DNA from: a virus
DNA length: 43,882 nt
Virus record (IMG/VR): IMGVR_UViG_3300020474_000033
Coordinates: 1 to 43,882 of that record
Reading direction: 5' to 3' (one strand)
Shown here: positions 31,330 to 38,183 of the stretch, in pieces
How positions within the stretch are numbered: position 1 is the first letter of the stretch
Layout: every line of letters begins with the position of its first letter
The notes under the pieces: generated by a model
The model's database searches: none
What the model was told of the DNA's origin: nothing
Seen by the model: only the letters and a program-made list of their open reading frames with translations
Translations under genes and position numbers: made by a program

Positions 31330-32923
31330 ATCATTTTGTATTGTAGGTGGTGGGTCATCTGGTTGGATGGCAGCAGCAACAATGAAGAAGGCATTCCCAG
31401 AGTGTGAGGTCAGTCTCATACAACCTGAGGGTAGAAATATTATTGGTGTAGGAGAGTCTACTTTAGGACATATCAATAGGTTTTTTAGATTTCTTGGATT
31501 ACATGACAAGGAGTGGATGCCATATTGTAATGCCACATATAAATCATCTATTGCATTTAAGAATTTTAGGACAGGAGAGGGAGAGAGATTTCAATATCCA
31601 TTCGGACGTATAGATCGCAACGATTATCGTAGTGATTATATGACATTCTTTGAGTTGCAAGTAAAGTATCCACACTTGTATCCACCCGAAGAGTTTGCAC
31701 GTTTCTTTAATCCAAATACTATTCTGGCAGAAGAGAATAAACTAACGTCTGATTATATTTCCGAAGAAATGCGTAATTGGAATTTTGGTCAAGACACTGC
31801 ATACCACATGGATAGTCACAAGTTTGGTGAGTATCTACAAAAGAAATTTCCTGAGGTAAAAGTATACACAGGTAATGTAATCAATGCCACTCGAGGTGAG
31901 ACTGGTGACGTTATCACTATGAATACAGATAGTGGTGATAGAATCATGGCAGATCTTTATATTGATTGCACAGGTTTTAAATCCCTGATCCTAGAAAATA
32001 TGATGGGATCGAAGTTTGTATCATTTAATGATGTATTGTTTAATGACACAGCGTGGTCAGCAAAGGTAGAGTATTCAGATCGTATCATACAGATGGATAA
32101 CTATACAGATTGTGTAGCAATGTCTAATGGATGGATCTGGAATATACCACTATGGGATAGAGTGGGGATGGGTTATGTATTCAGTCAGAAATATCTTGAC
32201 CCTGACATAGCACAGGCAGAGTTTATGGGTTATATAGCACAACGCTATTCGCCCAAAATTGCCGACAATGCTGATTATCGCCTGATTAATATCAGACATG
32301 GTAAGAGAGAGAAAGCATGGGTCAATAATGTTGTAGGTATTGGACTAGCATATGGTTTCCTCGAGCCACTAGAGTCTACTGGACTCATGACTACACATGA
32401 GAATCTATTATATCTCGTGGATAGTCTCAAACGTCGTCCTATTACAACTAAGATTGATATCGATAGTTATAACTACACTGTAGATCATGCGATTGAGTCT
32501 ATGAAATACTTTATCGCTATGCATTATTTGTTATCTCAACGTCAAGATACAAAGTATTGGGTAGATGCTACTCAAAACACATCTATGTTTAGTAATCATG
32601 ACTTAACACAATACATGAATGATTGCCTAGGATGGCATTCTATGCTAGAATCACGAAGGGAATACTTCCAACTCTATGAAGGGTTAAGAAAGAATTTCTG
32701 GGCAGATAATAAATTTGATGGACTAATTTATATCGCAGCAGGTCAAGCATACAGACCAATTAATGAGCATAGTGTGGATGAAGCACACTTTATTTTCCCA
32801 CGTCGCAAAGGTGAGGTGGAAAGAGTGCATCAAGATTGGCAGCGTGACCGTAAAGCGATATATAATCAGGTGAGTCAACTACCAACACACTATGAGTATC
32901 TAAGGGATAACATCTATGGTTAA
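31319..32923 (+). CDS. Flavin-dependent tryptophan-halogenase-type enzyme 2
   Basis: A 534-residue paralogue of the preceding gene. It has IVGGGSSGWMAAA (residues 8-20), GVGESTLGHINR (43-54), NATYKSS with Lys75, WIWNIP with Trp272 and Trp274, and EPLESTG with Glu352. All key halogenase residues are kept, so both copies look active. It is longer by about 40 residues, through an insert near 85-130 (GRIDRNDYRSDYMTFFELQV). The start lies inside the end of gene 1, so translation is coupled. Two halogenases together suggest two sites or two substrates, or a hetero-oligomer. Confidence 0.85.
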   Translation: MQYRSFCIVGGGSSGWMAAATMKKAFPECEVSLIQPEGRNIIGVGESTLGHINRFFRFLGLHDKEWMPYCNATYKSSIAFKNFRTGEGERFQYPFGRIDRNDYRSDYMTFFELQVKYPHLYPPEEFARFFNPNTILAEENKLTSDYISEEMRNWNFGQDTAYHMDSHKFGEYLQKKFPEVKVYTGNVINATRGETGDVITMNTDSGDRIMADLYIDCTGFKSLILENMMGSKFVSFNDVLFNDTAWSAKVEYSDRIIQMDNYTDCVAMSNGWIWNIPLWDRVGMGYVFSQKYLDPDIAQAEFMGYIAQRYSPKIADNADYRLINIRHGKREKAWVNNVVGIGLAYGFLEPLESTGLMTTHENLLYLVDSLKRRPITTKIDIDSYNYTVDHAIESMKYFIAMHYLLSQRQDTKYWVDATQNTSMFSNHDLTQYMNDCLGWHSMLESRREYFQLYEGLRKNFWADNKFDGLIYIAAGQAYRPINEHSVDEAHFIFPRRKGEVERVHQDWQRDRKAIYNQVSQLPTHYEYLRDNIYG

Positions 32924-33782
32924 AAAACTATGGAAGAAAATTAAAGGTAAGTTTCAGAAACCGTGGATCCGTTTTTATTCAATGGATGCAGGGGTTGCTG
33001 AATTTTATCCTTTATATCCATCTCAGAAATTGAAACGTCAATGGCGAATCAATACACTGAAGGAGCAACATAAGAATAAATCTGATTGCCCTGTTGTAGC
33101 ACTCAAAGAAACCTTTGATAAGCTAAAGATGGAGGACAAAGGTATCAAGGAGCATGCAGCAACTTGCCCTGCACTCACTCAGATCATGGACAGTGGTTGG
33201 ATTTTGCCTGCACCTGCCGACTTCGCTATCCGTCCCAATAAAGAGAAAGGCACATTCCAATGGGTGACACGTCAGTTATTTGTTGGTGGTAAATATGTCA
33301 CGTCTCATATTGAGAGACAGACAGATGGAATGCGTGATCTTGTAAGTAAAGGACAGGATACGTTAGGACAGGTGGTGAAACTAGAGACACCGTGGAGGGT
33401 TATGGCACACCCCGATGTTTGCATCCTACAGATACCAGTATCTTATAGCGATGACATGCGTTTCTCAGCACCTACAGGGATCGTTGATCCATCATTCTCA
33501 TATGAGATCAACTTGCAACTGTTTTGGCATGCTATGGAGGGAGACCACATAGTTGAAGCGGGCACACCATTGTGTCAATGGATTCCAATTCCACGCAAAT
33601 GGTTGGACACAAAAGAGTTTGATGTCATTATTGAGACCGCCAATAATGAGGACTTTAAAGCAGAAAGGATGATGGATTATCTCAAGACTAAATCGTTTAT
33701 TGAGAATACCAAACTAAATGACCGCATTAAAGATCACAAGAAAATTAACTCACTAAATAAAAATCTAAAGAGGTTTGATTAA
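32916..33782 (+). CDS. Conserved protein of unknown function in the halogenase island
   Basis: A 288-residue protein overlapping halogenase 2 by 8 bases. Residues 1-20 are basic (VKKLWKKIKGKFQKPWIRF). Residues 90-125 have DSGWILPAPADFAIRPN, and the middle has ETPWRVMAHPDVCILQIPVS and GIVDPSFSYEINLQLFWHAM. WVTRQLFVGG and a GDHIVEAGTPLCQWIPIPR strand-turn suggest a beta-sandwich like that of DUF6065-type proteins, but I am not sure of the family. It lacks obvious metal, flavin or nucleotide motifs. Its position suggests that it binds or presents the substrate (speculation). Confidence 0.6.
   Translation: MVKKLWKKIKGKFQKPWIRFYSMDAGVAEFYPLYPSQKLKRQWRINTLKEQHKNKSDCPVVALKETFDKLKMEDKGIKEHAATCPALTQIMDSGWILPAPADFAIRPNKEKGTFQWVTRQLFVGGKYVTSHIERQTDGMRDLVSKGQDTLGQVVKLETPWRVMAHPDVCILQIPVSYSDDMRFSAPTGIVDPSFSYEINLQLFWHAMEGDHIVEAGTPLCQWIPIPRKWLDTKEFDVIIETANNEDFKAERMMDYLKTKSFIENTKLNDRIKDHKKINSLNKNLKRFD
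33752..33759 (+). promoter_or_regulatory. Late promoter-like motif ACTAAATA inside the halogenase island
   Basis: ACTAAATA lies 22 bases before the ATG at 33782, inside the end of the upstream coding sequence. If used, it would let the oxygenase genes be transcribed late and apart from the halogenases. Confidence 0.45.
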
Positions 33783-34150
33783 TGGAAGCAGAAAATCTTA
33801 GTAGTCCAACTACGGATGAAGTAAAACTCAATGAGTTAGCAGGTGTATCACCTGAGGAAAAACAAGGTATCTATTGTGATGAGGATGGTAACCCCATCAA
33901 ACTCACATACGATCAGTTAGTCCAAGACTTTTGCGATCAGCATAAAGATTGCATGGCAGACTATAAGAAGATGGGAGAGGCACTAGACAATATGTCTTAC
34001 TCATCTACTGTTACTCGTGTATCTCTTGAAGGATTACAGGAGAAAAAGGATAAACTAAACAAACTACAAGGTGCAGTTGAAGCACTATATCTTTATAAGA
34101 TGCATGTTGACCCAACTGTAACTGACAAAGATTTTACATTTGAAGAATAA
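33782..34150 (+). CDS. Small protein of unknown function in the halogenase island
   Basis: A 122-residue acidic protein, starting in a TAATG overlap. Residues 75-105 are a probable coiled coil (RVSLEGLQEKKDKLNKLQGA). Short charged N- and C-termini flank it. The next gene begins one base after its stop. It has no recognised enzyme motif and may be an accessory or scaffold subunit (inference). Confidence 0.6.
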   Translation: MEAENLSSPTTDEVKLNELAGVSPEEKQGIYCDEDGNPIKLTYDQLVQDFCDQHKDCMADYKKMGEALDNMSYSSTVTRVSLEGLQEKKDKLNKLQGAVEALYLYKMHVDPTVTDKDFTFEE

Positions 34151-34831
34151 ATGATTAAATGTGATTATTGGTTTCCTCGTGGCATTTGGCACAAGGAAGA
34201 CTGTGGACTTGATACAGATCATTTTAATGAATTTGCCACTATACATCGTGGATCGATGTCAGGTAGGAAAGCATCGAATGAGGGTGGATTCCAGTCATTT
34301 GACTGGGGTAGTGAAAGAATGCACACAATTAAACCACTATCTAACTTAACAGAAGCAGTTTATGATGTCGTAGATGTTGCATGTCAAGATCTAGGTTTCA
34401 AAGACTACGCTATGTTGTTAACAAATGGGTGGTTAAACATAAATGGACCTGGTGATCTTAATCATGTACATACACATCCTGGTGCAATGTTTGCAGGAGT
34501 TTATTACTCAAAAATGCCCGAGAAATGTGGTGGTATCACGTTTATGAGACCTCTTGATGAGTTGCATATGTTTAAATCATGGGGCACAGGACATAACTAC
34601 GACCATGGCACTAACCCATTAAACTTTGAAGTAGCAGCATATGACCCTAAACCAGATCAGTTGTTTATATTTCCTGCAAACTTGATGCACAAGGTCGAAA
34701 CAAACAGGGGTAGTGAAGAAAGAATCTCTTACTCATTCAACATTACATTATACTCTAAGCATATTAATTATGGTAGTATCCAGAAGTCTATCGAATCTTT
34801 TAACAACAACGTATCTGAATCGTCTGACTGA
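34151..34831 (+). CDS. 2OG-Fe(II) oxygenase-type protein (HxH variant)
   Basis: A 226-residue protein of the 2OG-FeII_Oxy_5 type. WLNINGPGDLNHVHTHPGAM then FAGVYYSKMP is the conserved entry: His105-V-His107 occupies the place of the iron-binding HxD, with His109 following. The distal side reads FIFPANLMHKVETN with His180, then ERISYSFNITL. These enzymes hydroxylate or otherwise oxidise a substrate using O2 and 2-oxoglutarate. An HxH rather than HxD triad is non-standard, so another first ligand, or loss of activity, is possible. It opens a run of five such genes. Confidence 0.7.
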   Translation: MIKCDYWFPRGIWHKEDCGLDTDHFNEFATIHRGSMSGRKASNEGGFQSFDWGSERMHTIKPLSNLTEAVYDVVDVACQDLGFKDYAMLLTNGWLNINGPGDLNHVHTHPGAMFAGVYYSKMPEKCGGITFMRPLDELHMFKSWGTGHNYDHGTNPLNFEVAAYDPKPDQLFIFPANLMHKVETNRGSEERISYSFNITLYSKHINYGSIQKSIESFNNNVSESSD

Positions 34832-34835
34832 TACA

Positions 34836-35444
34836 ATGACTAGTCGAGGGTTTCCGTGGTATTTTCTACCACATGATGTGACCTTTGGCAGTGGTTATAA
34901 CTATGCATTTGGCGATGTTAATCTGAATACAGATGACACGGATCTGAAATCCCCACCTAAACAAACTAGTGTGGGATGGACTCATGTGTTATATCATGAT
35001 GGCAACCCAGTCTCACAGTATTATGATCTCTTTATTCCTATTGTAGATCACATTCAAGATAGATTAGGTGTTGGTATCTTTGAGTTGTTTAGACTCAGGT
35101 TGGCAATGCTACATCATAATCATTTCGTAGAAGATTATAATACACCACATACAGATCATGATAGTAAACACATGACTGGCATATATTATTTCCACGATAG
35201 CGATGGGGATACTATTCTATTCGATCAACTCGATGACCCCAACGGTGATGTTAACCAACGGATCACCGATATATTTGCACAGGAGTATACAATAGCAGAG
35301 AGACATAAACCAGAGAAGAATAAGTTTATATTGTTTGATGGAAATAGATTCCACGCATCATCTAATCCTAGAATTAATCAGTATAGGATGGTGTTAAACT
35401 TTAACTTCAGACAGATGCCCGATGACATTCTTACTTCCGCTTAA
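34836..35444 (+). CDS. 2OG-Fe(II) oxygenase-type protein
   Basis: A 202-residue protein from the ATG at 34836; an upstream extension of the frame lies inside the previous gene and is rejected. The N-terminus (SRGFPWYFLPHDVTFG) is typical of phage oxygenases of this size. PHTDHDSKHMTGIYYFHD gives the facial triad His105-x-Asp107, and FDGNRFHASSNP has His173 with Arg in NQYRMVLNFNF. All elements of an active dioxygenase are present. It overlaps the next gene by 23 bases. Confidence 0.8.
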   Translation: MTSRGFPWYFLPHDVTFGSGYNYAFGDVNLNTDDTDLKSPPKQTSVGWTHVLYHDGNPVSQYYDLFIPIVDHIQDRLGVGIFELFRLRLAMLHHNHFVEDYNTPHTDHDSKHMTGIYYFHDSDGDTILFDQLDDPNGDVNQRITDIFAQEYTIAERHKPEKNKFILFDGNRFHASSNPRINQYRMVLNFNFRQMPDDILTSA

Positions 35445-36144
35445 ATTATTTGATAGAAATTGGGATCATGATTTGCCATTTTATTATGAGCAGGTCATGG
35501 ATAAGAAAGAGTGTGATGATATATGCACATGGAAAGATGTTGAATATTGCCTTAACTTGCCCAATTTTTTTGACATCGATGTAGTAAGTAAACACCAGAT
35601 ACAAAAGATAAATCCACAGAAACATCCAAGATCGTGGGCAGCACAAGGATGGGAAGAGAAGAGCGAGTTGTTTCAACTATTCAAGGAAGGTCACACATTC
35701 ATTATTAATAACTATTCTTATAGAAATGAGAAGGTGATGGATATGTTAGATCAATGGTCAAGTATATTCTCAGGTGATAGTCAGTTTCAAATATATTGTG
35801 GGATGGGACAGTCAAATAGTTTCTATATACATGAGGACTTGCCAAGTAATTTTATTGTGCAGTTGCGAGGTAAAACTAAATGGAAAGTATTTAACGAAAG
35901 GAGAGCAACATTTGTTTCTCAAGCACCACCAGGTGATGGACAGGTAGACTATGATAGTTTTACACCTGCTATCGATGTGGAGTTAAATGCAGGTGACGCA
36001 CTATACATACCACCACGTTGTTATCATCAAGCACAACCAAGCGAAGAGAGAATATCTCTAAGCATACCAGTCCACCACTATTCTTTATATCATGCTCACA
36101 GCATTACCAGACCAGTCGATTGGAAATGGTATAACCTCTATTAA
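35422..36144 (+). CDS. JmjC/cupin-type oxygenase
   Basis: A 240-residue protein with a cupin core: FYIHEDLPSNFIVQLRGKTK (HxD followed by the QLRGKTKWKVF strand), and DVELNAGDALYIPPRCYHQA then QPSEERISLSI. This order, HxD, RGxKxW, GD-LYxPxxxxH, is that of the JmjC/Cupin_8 (ribosomal oxygenase-like) enzymes, which hydroxylate proteins or small molecules. The N-terminal 110 residues carry a helical domain (KECDDICTWKDVEYCL). Its end overlaps the next gene by 53 bases, more than usual, implying tight coupling. Confidence 0.75.
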   Translation: MTFLLPLKLFDRNWDHDLPFYYEQVMDKKECDDICTWKDVEYCLNLPNFFDIDVVSKHQIQKINPQKHPRSWAAQGWEEKSELFQLFKEGHTFIINNYSYRNEKVMDMLDQWSSIFSGDSQFQIYCGMGQSNSFYIHEDLPSNFIVQLRGKTKWKVFNERRATFVSQAPPGDGQVDYDSFTPAIDVELNAGDALYIPPRCYHQAQPSEERISLSIPVHHYSLYHAHSITRPVDWKWYNLY

Positions 36145-36805
36145 TCCATATCCATTCATACTTAAATCACAATATAATCTCTCAGATATATGGAAAGATA
36201 TCAAGGGAGAGACAGATATCTTTTTGGATTTTATTGAGAGTCCAGACTCTACATATAAAAACTCAGCACTAGAGAAGGGGGGCACATCATCCGTGGGTAG
36301 ATGTAGAGTTGACCCACCACACGGATGGAAAATTTTTAGTGACCTTACTAACAATCATATCCCTAGTGTAGTAGATCAAATTTGGGACATGTGGTCACTT
36401 AAAGGTGTCTATCGTAATATGACTGAGAGTTGGATTAATAGACACCCACCCAAGGCAACAACCTTAGAGCATCATCATCACAATGTAACCGTTGCAATCG
36501 TTGCATACTTAGATGTGCCAGAAGACAGTGGTAACCTGCAAATTCTTAACCCTTTGCATACATTTAAGTATGCAGAACCAGTAGATGATGGATATGAAAT
36601 GCCTAGACAAGATCACTGGATTGAGATACCAGTTAAGACAAATGATATAGTATATTTTCCTGGTTGGTTAAAGCATAGGACAGGAGCAAACAACAGTGAT
36701 ACCAATCGATATGTATTAACTATGAATGTCACAGCATATGAAATGACTAACATAGATAGAGGTGGATATGATGAGTTTAATAATACTATTGGTTTTATAG
36801 AATGA
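36092..36805 (+). CDS. 2OG-Fe(II) oxygenase-type protein with a His cluster
   Basis: A 237-residue protein. NMTESWINRHPPKATTLEHH then HHNVTVAIVAYLDVPEDSGN gives the 2OG-FeII_Oxy_5 entry with a run of His (EHHHH) where the metal-binding HxD or HxH should fall. FPGWLKHRTGANNSDTNRYV then LTMNV gives the distal His and an Arg for 2-oxoglutarate. The exact first ligand is ambiguous. It follows the JmjC-type gene with a 53-base overlap and precedes the last oxygenase with a 4-base overlap. Confidence 0.7.
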   Translation: MLTALPDQSIGNGITSINPYPFILKSQYNLSDIWKDIKGETDIFLDFIESPDSTYKNSALEKGGTSSVGRCRVDPPHGWKIFSDLTNNHIPSVVDQIWDMWSLKGVYRNMTESWINRHPPKATTLEHHHHNVTVAIVAYLDVPEDSGNLQILNPLHTFKYAEPVDDGYEMPRQDHWIEIPVKTNDIVYFPGWLKHRTGANNSDTNRYVLTMNVTAYEMTNIDRGGYDEFNNTIGFIE

Positions 36806-37515
36806 AGCATCCATTAATTAAAATATATGATACTGACATACTGGACGATGATATTTGTCGTCAAGCGATTGAGTTACCTTATTATCATGGACGCCAAGAT
36901 TTGCCTGCACCTAATCTGGAAGAGGTAGATCTTAGAGGGACATACTACACACATGATTTCTATAGTGTAGATCATCATGGAAGTAAACCTTTCGATCAAT
37001 GCTCAGGTCATCATCTATATCAATGGGTGTTAGATAGACTCGAAGTTTGCTCACATGTGCCCGTACCTGCTCGTGATACGTTATACAGTGCATATATGAA
37101 TGTATTGAAACATGGTGATGCACCTCGTATACATTGCGATGCACCGTCATGGGTTGATAATCAATGCACTATGATAGTATATTTTAATCAGAAGTGGAAT
37201 CCTAACTTTGGAGGTGAAACTATATTCTATGATGACCAGTTAGATATTGTGCACGCAGTCGTCCCAAAACCAGGTAGAGTGGTCATTTTCGATGGTAGGA
37301 TACCACACTCAGGACGCACACCAACACCCTATTTCTTATGGAATAGATATATGATGGCATTCAAGTTTATGGGTAAAGAGGTGAGGAATGAGTTACTTGA
37401 CTGGGGAAGTAAGAATCACCCATATAAAGATGATGACATGGGTATAGCAGGATTTAGTCCTAGTAAAGTCAAGGAGTTAATGTATGAGCAAACCCTGTTA
37501 TTCTGGACAAAATAA
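36802..37515 (+). CDS. Prolyl-4-hydroxylase-like 2OG-Fe(II) oxygenase
   Basis: A 237-residue protein with a prolyl-hydroxylase-type core: RIHCDAPSWVDNQCTMIVYF with His111-x-Asp113, WNPNFGGETIFYDD, then KPGRVVIFDGRIPHSGRTPT with His169 and Arg172 and a final YMMAFKFMG strand. All triad and 2-oxoglutarate ligands are present. YFNxxWNPNFGGETxFY is characteristic of the P4Hc domain in phages. It is the last oxygenase of the island; the substrate could be a peptide proline or a small molecule. Confidence 0.85.
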   Translation: MKHPLIKIYDTDILDDDICRQAIELPYYHGRQDLPAPNLEEVDLRGTYYTHDFYSVDHHGSKPFDQCSGHHLYQWVLDRLEVCSHVPVPARDTLYSAYMNVLKHGDAPRIHCDAPSWVDNQCTMIVYFNQKWNPNFGGETIFYDDQLDIVHAVVPKPGRVVIFDGRIPHSGRTPTPYFLWNRYMMAFKFMGKEVRNELLDWGSKNHPYKDDDMGIAGFSPSKVKELMYEQTLLFWTK

Positions 37516-37529
37516 GTATCAGATTATAT

Positions 37530-37537
37530 AATAAATA
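37530..37537 (+). promoter_or_regulatory. Late promoter-like motif AATAAATA
   Basis: AATAAATA in the 43-base gap after the oxygenase island, 21 bases before the ATG at 37559. It lies in an AT-rich stretch, so significance is modest. Confidence 0.4.
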
Positions 37538-37558
37538 CTGTTACTAGTGGGGACTATG

Positions 37559-37738
37559 ATGTTTGCTAAAGATGCTATTCTAACAGACAGCGAGAAGAAT
37601 CTCGTAAGGAAGTGCTTGTTTTTATATCAAGCAAAACTTTGGAAGGACGTGGGTAATATTACAGCGAAGGATAAAGATCTTTTAAAAAATATTATTGATA
37701 AACTACATTTAACACATGACCATCCCACTTATTATTAG
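37559..37738 (+). CDS. Small hypothetical protein
   Basis: A 59-residue helical, basic protein (LTDSEKNLVRKCLFLYQAKL). I chose the ATG at 37559, six bases after a GGGG Shine-Dalgarno; the ATG at 37556 or the GTG at 37547 would add one or four residues. Its end overlaps the next gene by 23 bases. The family is unknown. Confidence 0.5.
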   Translation: MFAKDAILTDSEKNLVRKCLFLYQAKLWKDVGNITAKDKDLLKNIIDKLHLTHDHPTYY

Positions 37739-38042
37739 CAATGCAGATAGAATCGAATTACGAAACATTATGAAGCACTTGCAAGTGGGACATAAAGCAA
37801 AGTTTGGTGACATGGAAGGCACCATCGAATTTGTTTGTGATGACTACATCACCATATGTGTAGGTAAGAAATTAAATCCAGAGGGAGCAAGAAGAAAATA
37901 TAATAAATGTTGTTTATGTGTCTATAGACAAGACTGGGAAAATGTAGAAGTTGAAGCAATAAAACAATATGGTAAATCATACACTGGTAAAATTGATGAC
38001 CATCCTGGAAATGATATGTTACCAGAGGTTGACAAGAGATAA
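37716..38042 (+). CDS. Conserved cyanophage-type small protein
   Basis: A 108-residue protein. The middle, VGHKAKFGDMEGTIEFVCDD then YITICVG, is a small SH3-like beta barrel pattern. NKCCLCVYRQDWENVEVE carries a CCLC cluster that could bind metal. Proteins of this type, with a central FxG-x-Vx-Y-I-x strand set, are common among cyanophage hypothetical genes; function is unknown. The downstream gap to the helicase (141 bases) holds the candidate small RNA. Confidence 0.6.
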   Translation: MTIPLIISNADRIELRNIMKHLQVGHKAKFGDMEGTIEFVCDDYITICVGKKLNPEGARRKYNKCCLCVYRQDWENVEVEAIKQYGKSYTGKIDDHPGNDMLPEVDKR

Positions 38043-38048
38043 TAGTAT

Positions 38049-38056
38049 GTTATAAT
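38049..38056 (+). promoter_or_regulatory. Extended -10 promoter TGTTATAAT-like before the candidate small RNA
   Basis: The sequence GTATGTTATAAT has TATAAT at 38051-38056 with a TG extension. It shares its core with the promoters at 29838 and 38154. RNA should begin near 38063, where a strong hairpin starts. Confidence 0.5.
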
Positions 38057-38062
38057 AATTAT

Positions 38063-38152
38063 GGCGAAACAACATTTTTATTATGTTTGTTTCGTCCCAC
38101 CTATATGTGCCAATTAAATAACTGACCTAGGGGTGCACAGCACCCCATTTTT
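38063..38152 (+). ncRNA. Candidate small structured RNA
   Basis: From a probable start near 38063, CGAAACAACAT (38065-38075) pairs with ATGTTTGTTTCG (38083-38094) with one bulged base. A second hairpin at 38130-38146, GGGGTGC-ACA-GCACCCC followed by ATTTTT, ends the transcript at about 38152. The only frame inside (ATG at 38061, 18 codons) is too short and would sit at the RNA's end. A roughly 90-nucleotide RNA with its own promoter and terminator is inferred; no known RNA family is recognised. Confidence 0.45.
38130..38152 (+). terminator. Rho-independent terminator before the helicase
   Basis: GGGGTGC and GCACCCC pair around ACA, followed by ATTTTTAT. The GTG at 38133 falls in the stem, so a helicase start there is unlikely. 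Confidence 0.85.
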
Positions 38153-38153
38153 A

Positions 38154-38162
38154 TGCTATAAT
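38154..38162 (+). promoter_or_regulatory. Extended -10 promoter TGCTATAAT before the helicase
   Basis: TATGCTATAAT begins as the preceding terminator ends, with TATAAT at 38157-38162. It leaves 21 bases to the helicase TTG at 38184 and gives a clean boundary between transcription units. Confidence 0.5.
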
Positions 38163-38183
38163 GAGTCTAACGACACAAATACA

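Noticed and set aside
38061-38117. An 18-codon ATG frame in the gap before the helicase
   Set aside because: The RNA start predicted from the -10 element falls at or after this ATG, and the peptide is too short and unsupported; a structured RNA explains the region better.
38133-38183. GTG at 38133 as the helicase start
   Set aside because: It falls inside the stem of a strong terminator and upstream of the promoter at 38154; the TTG at 38184 keeps the Q-motif and fits the promoter.
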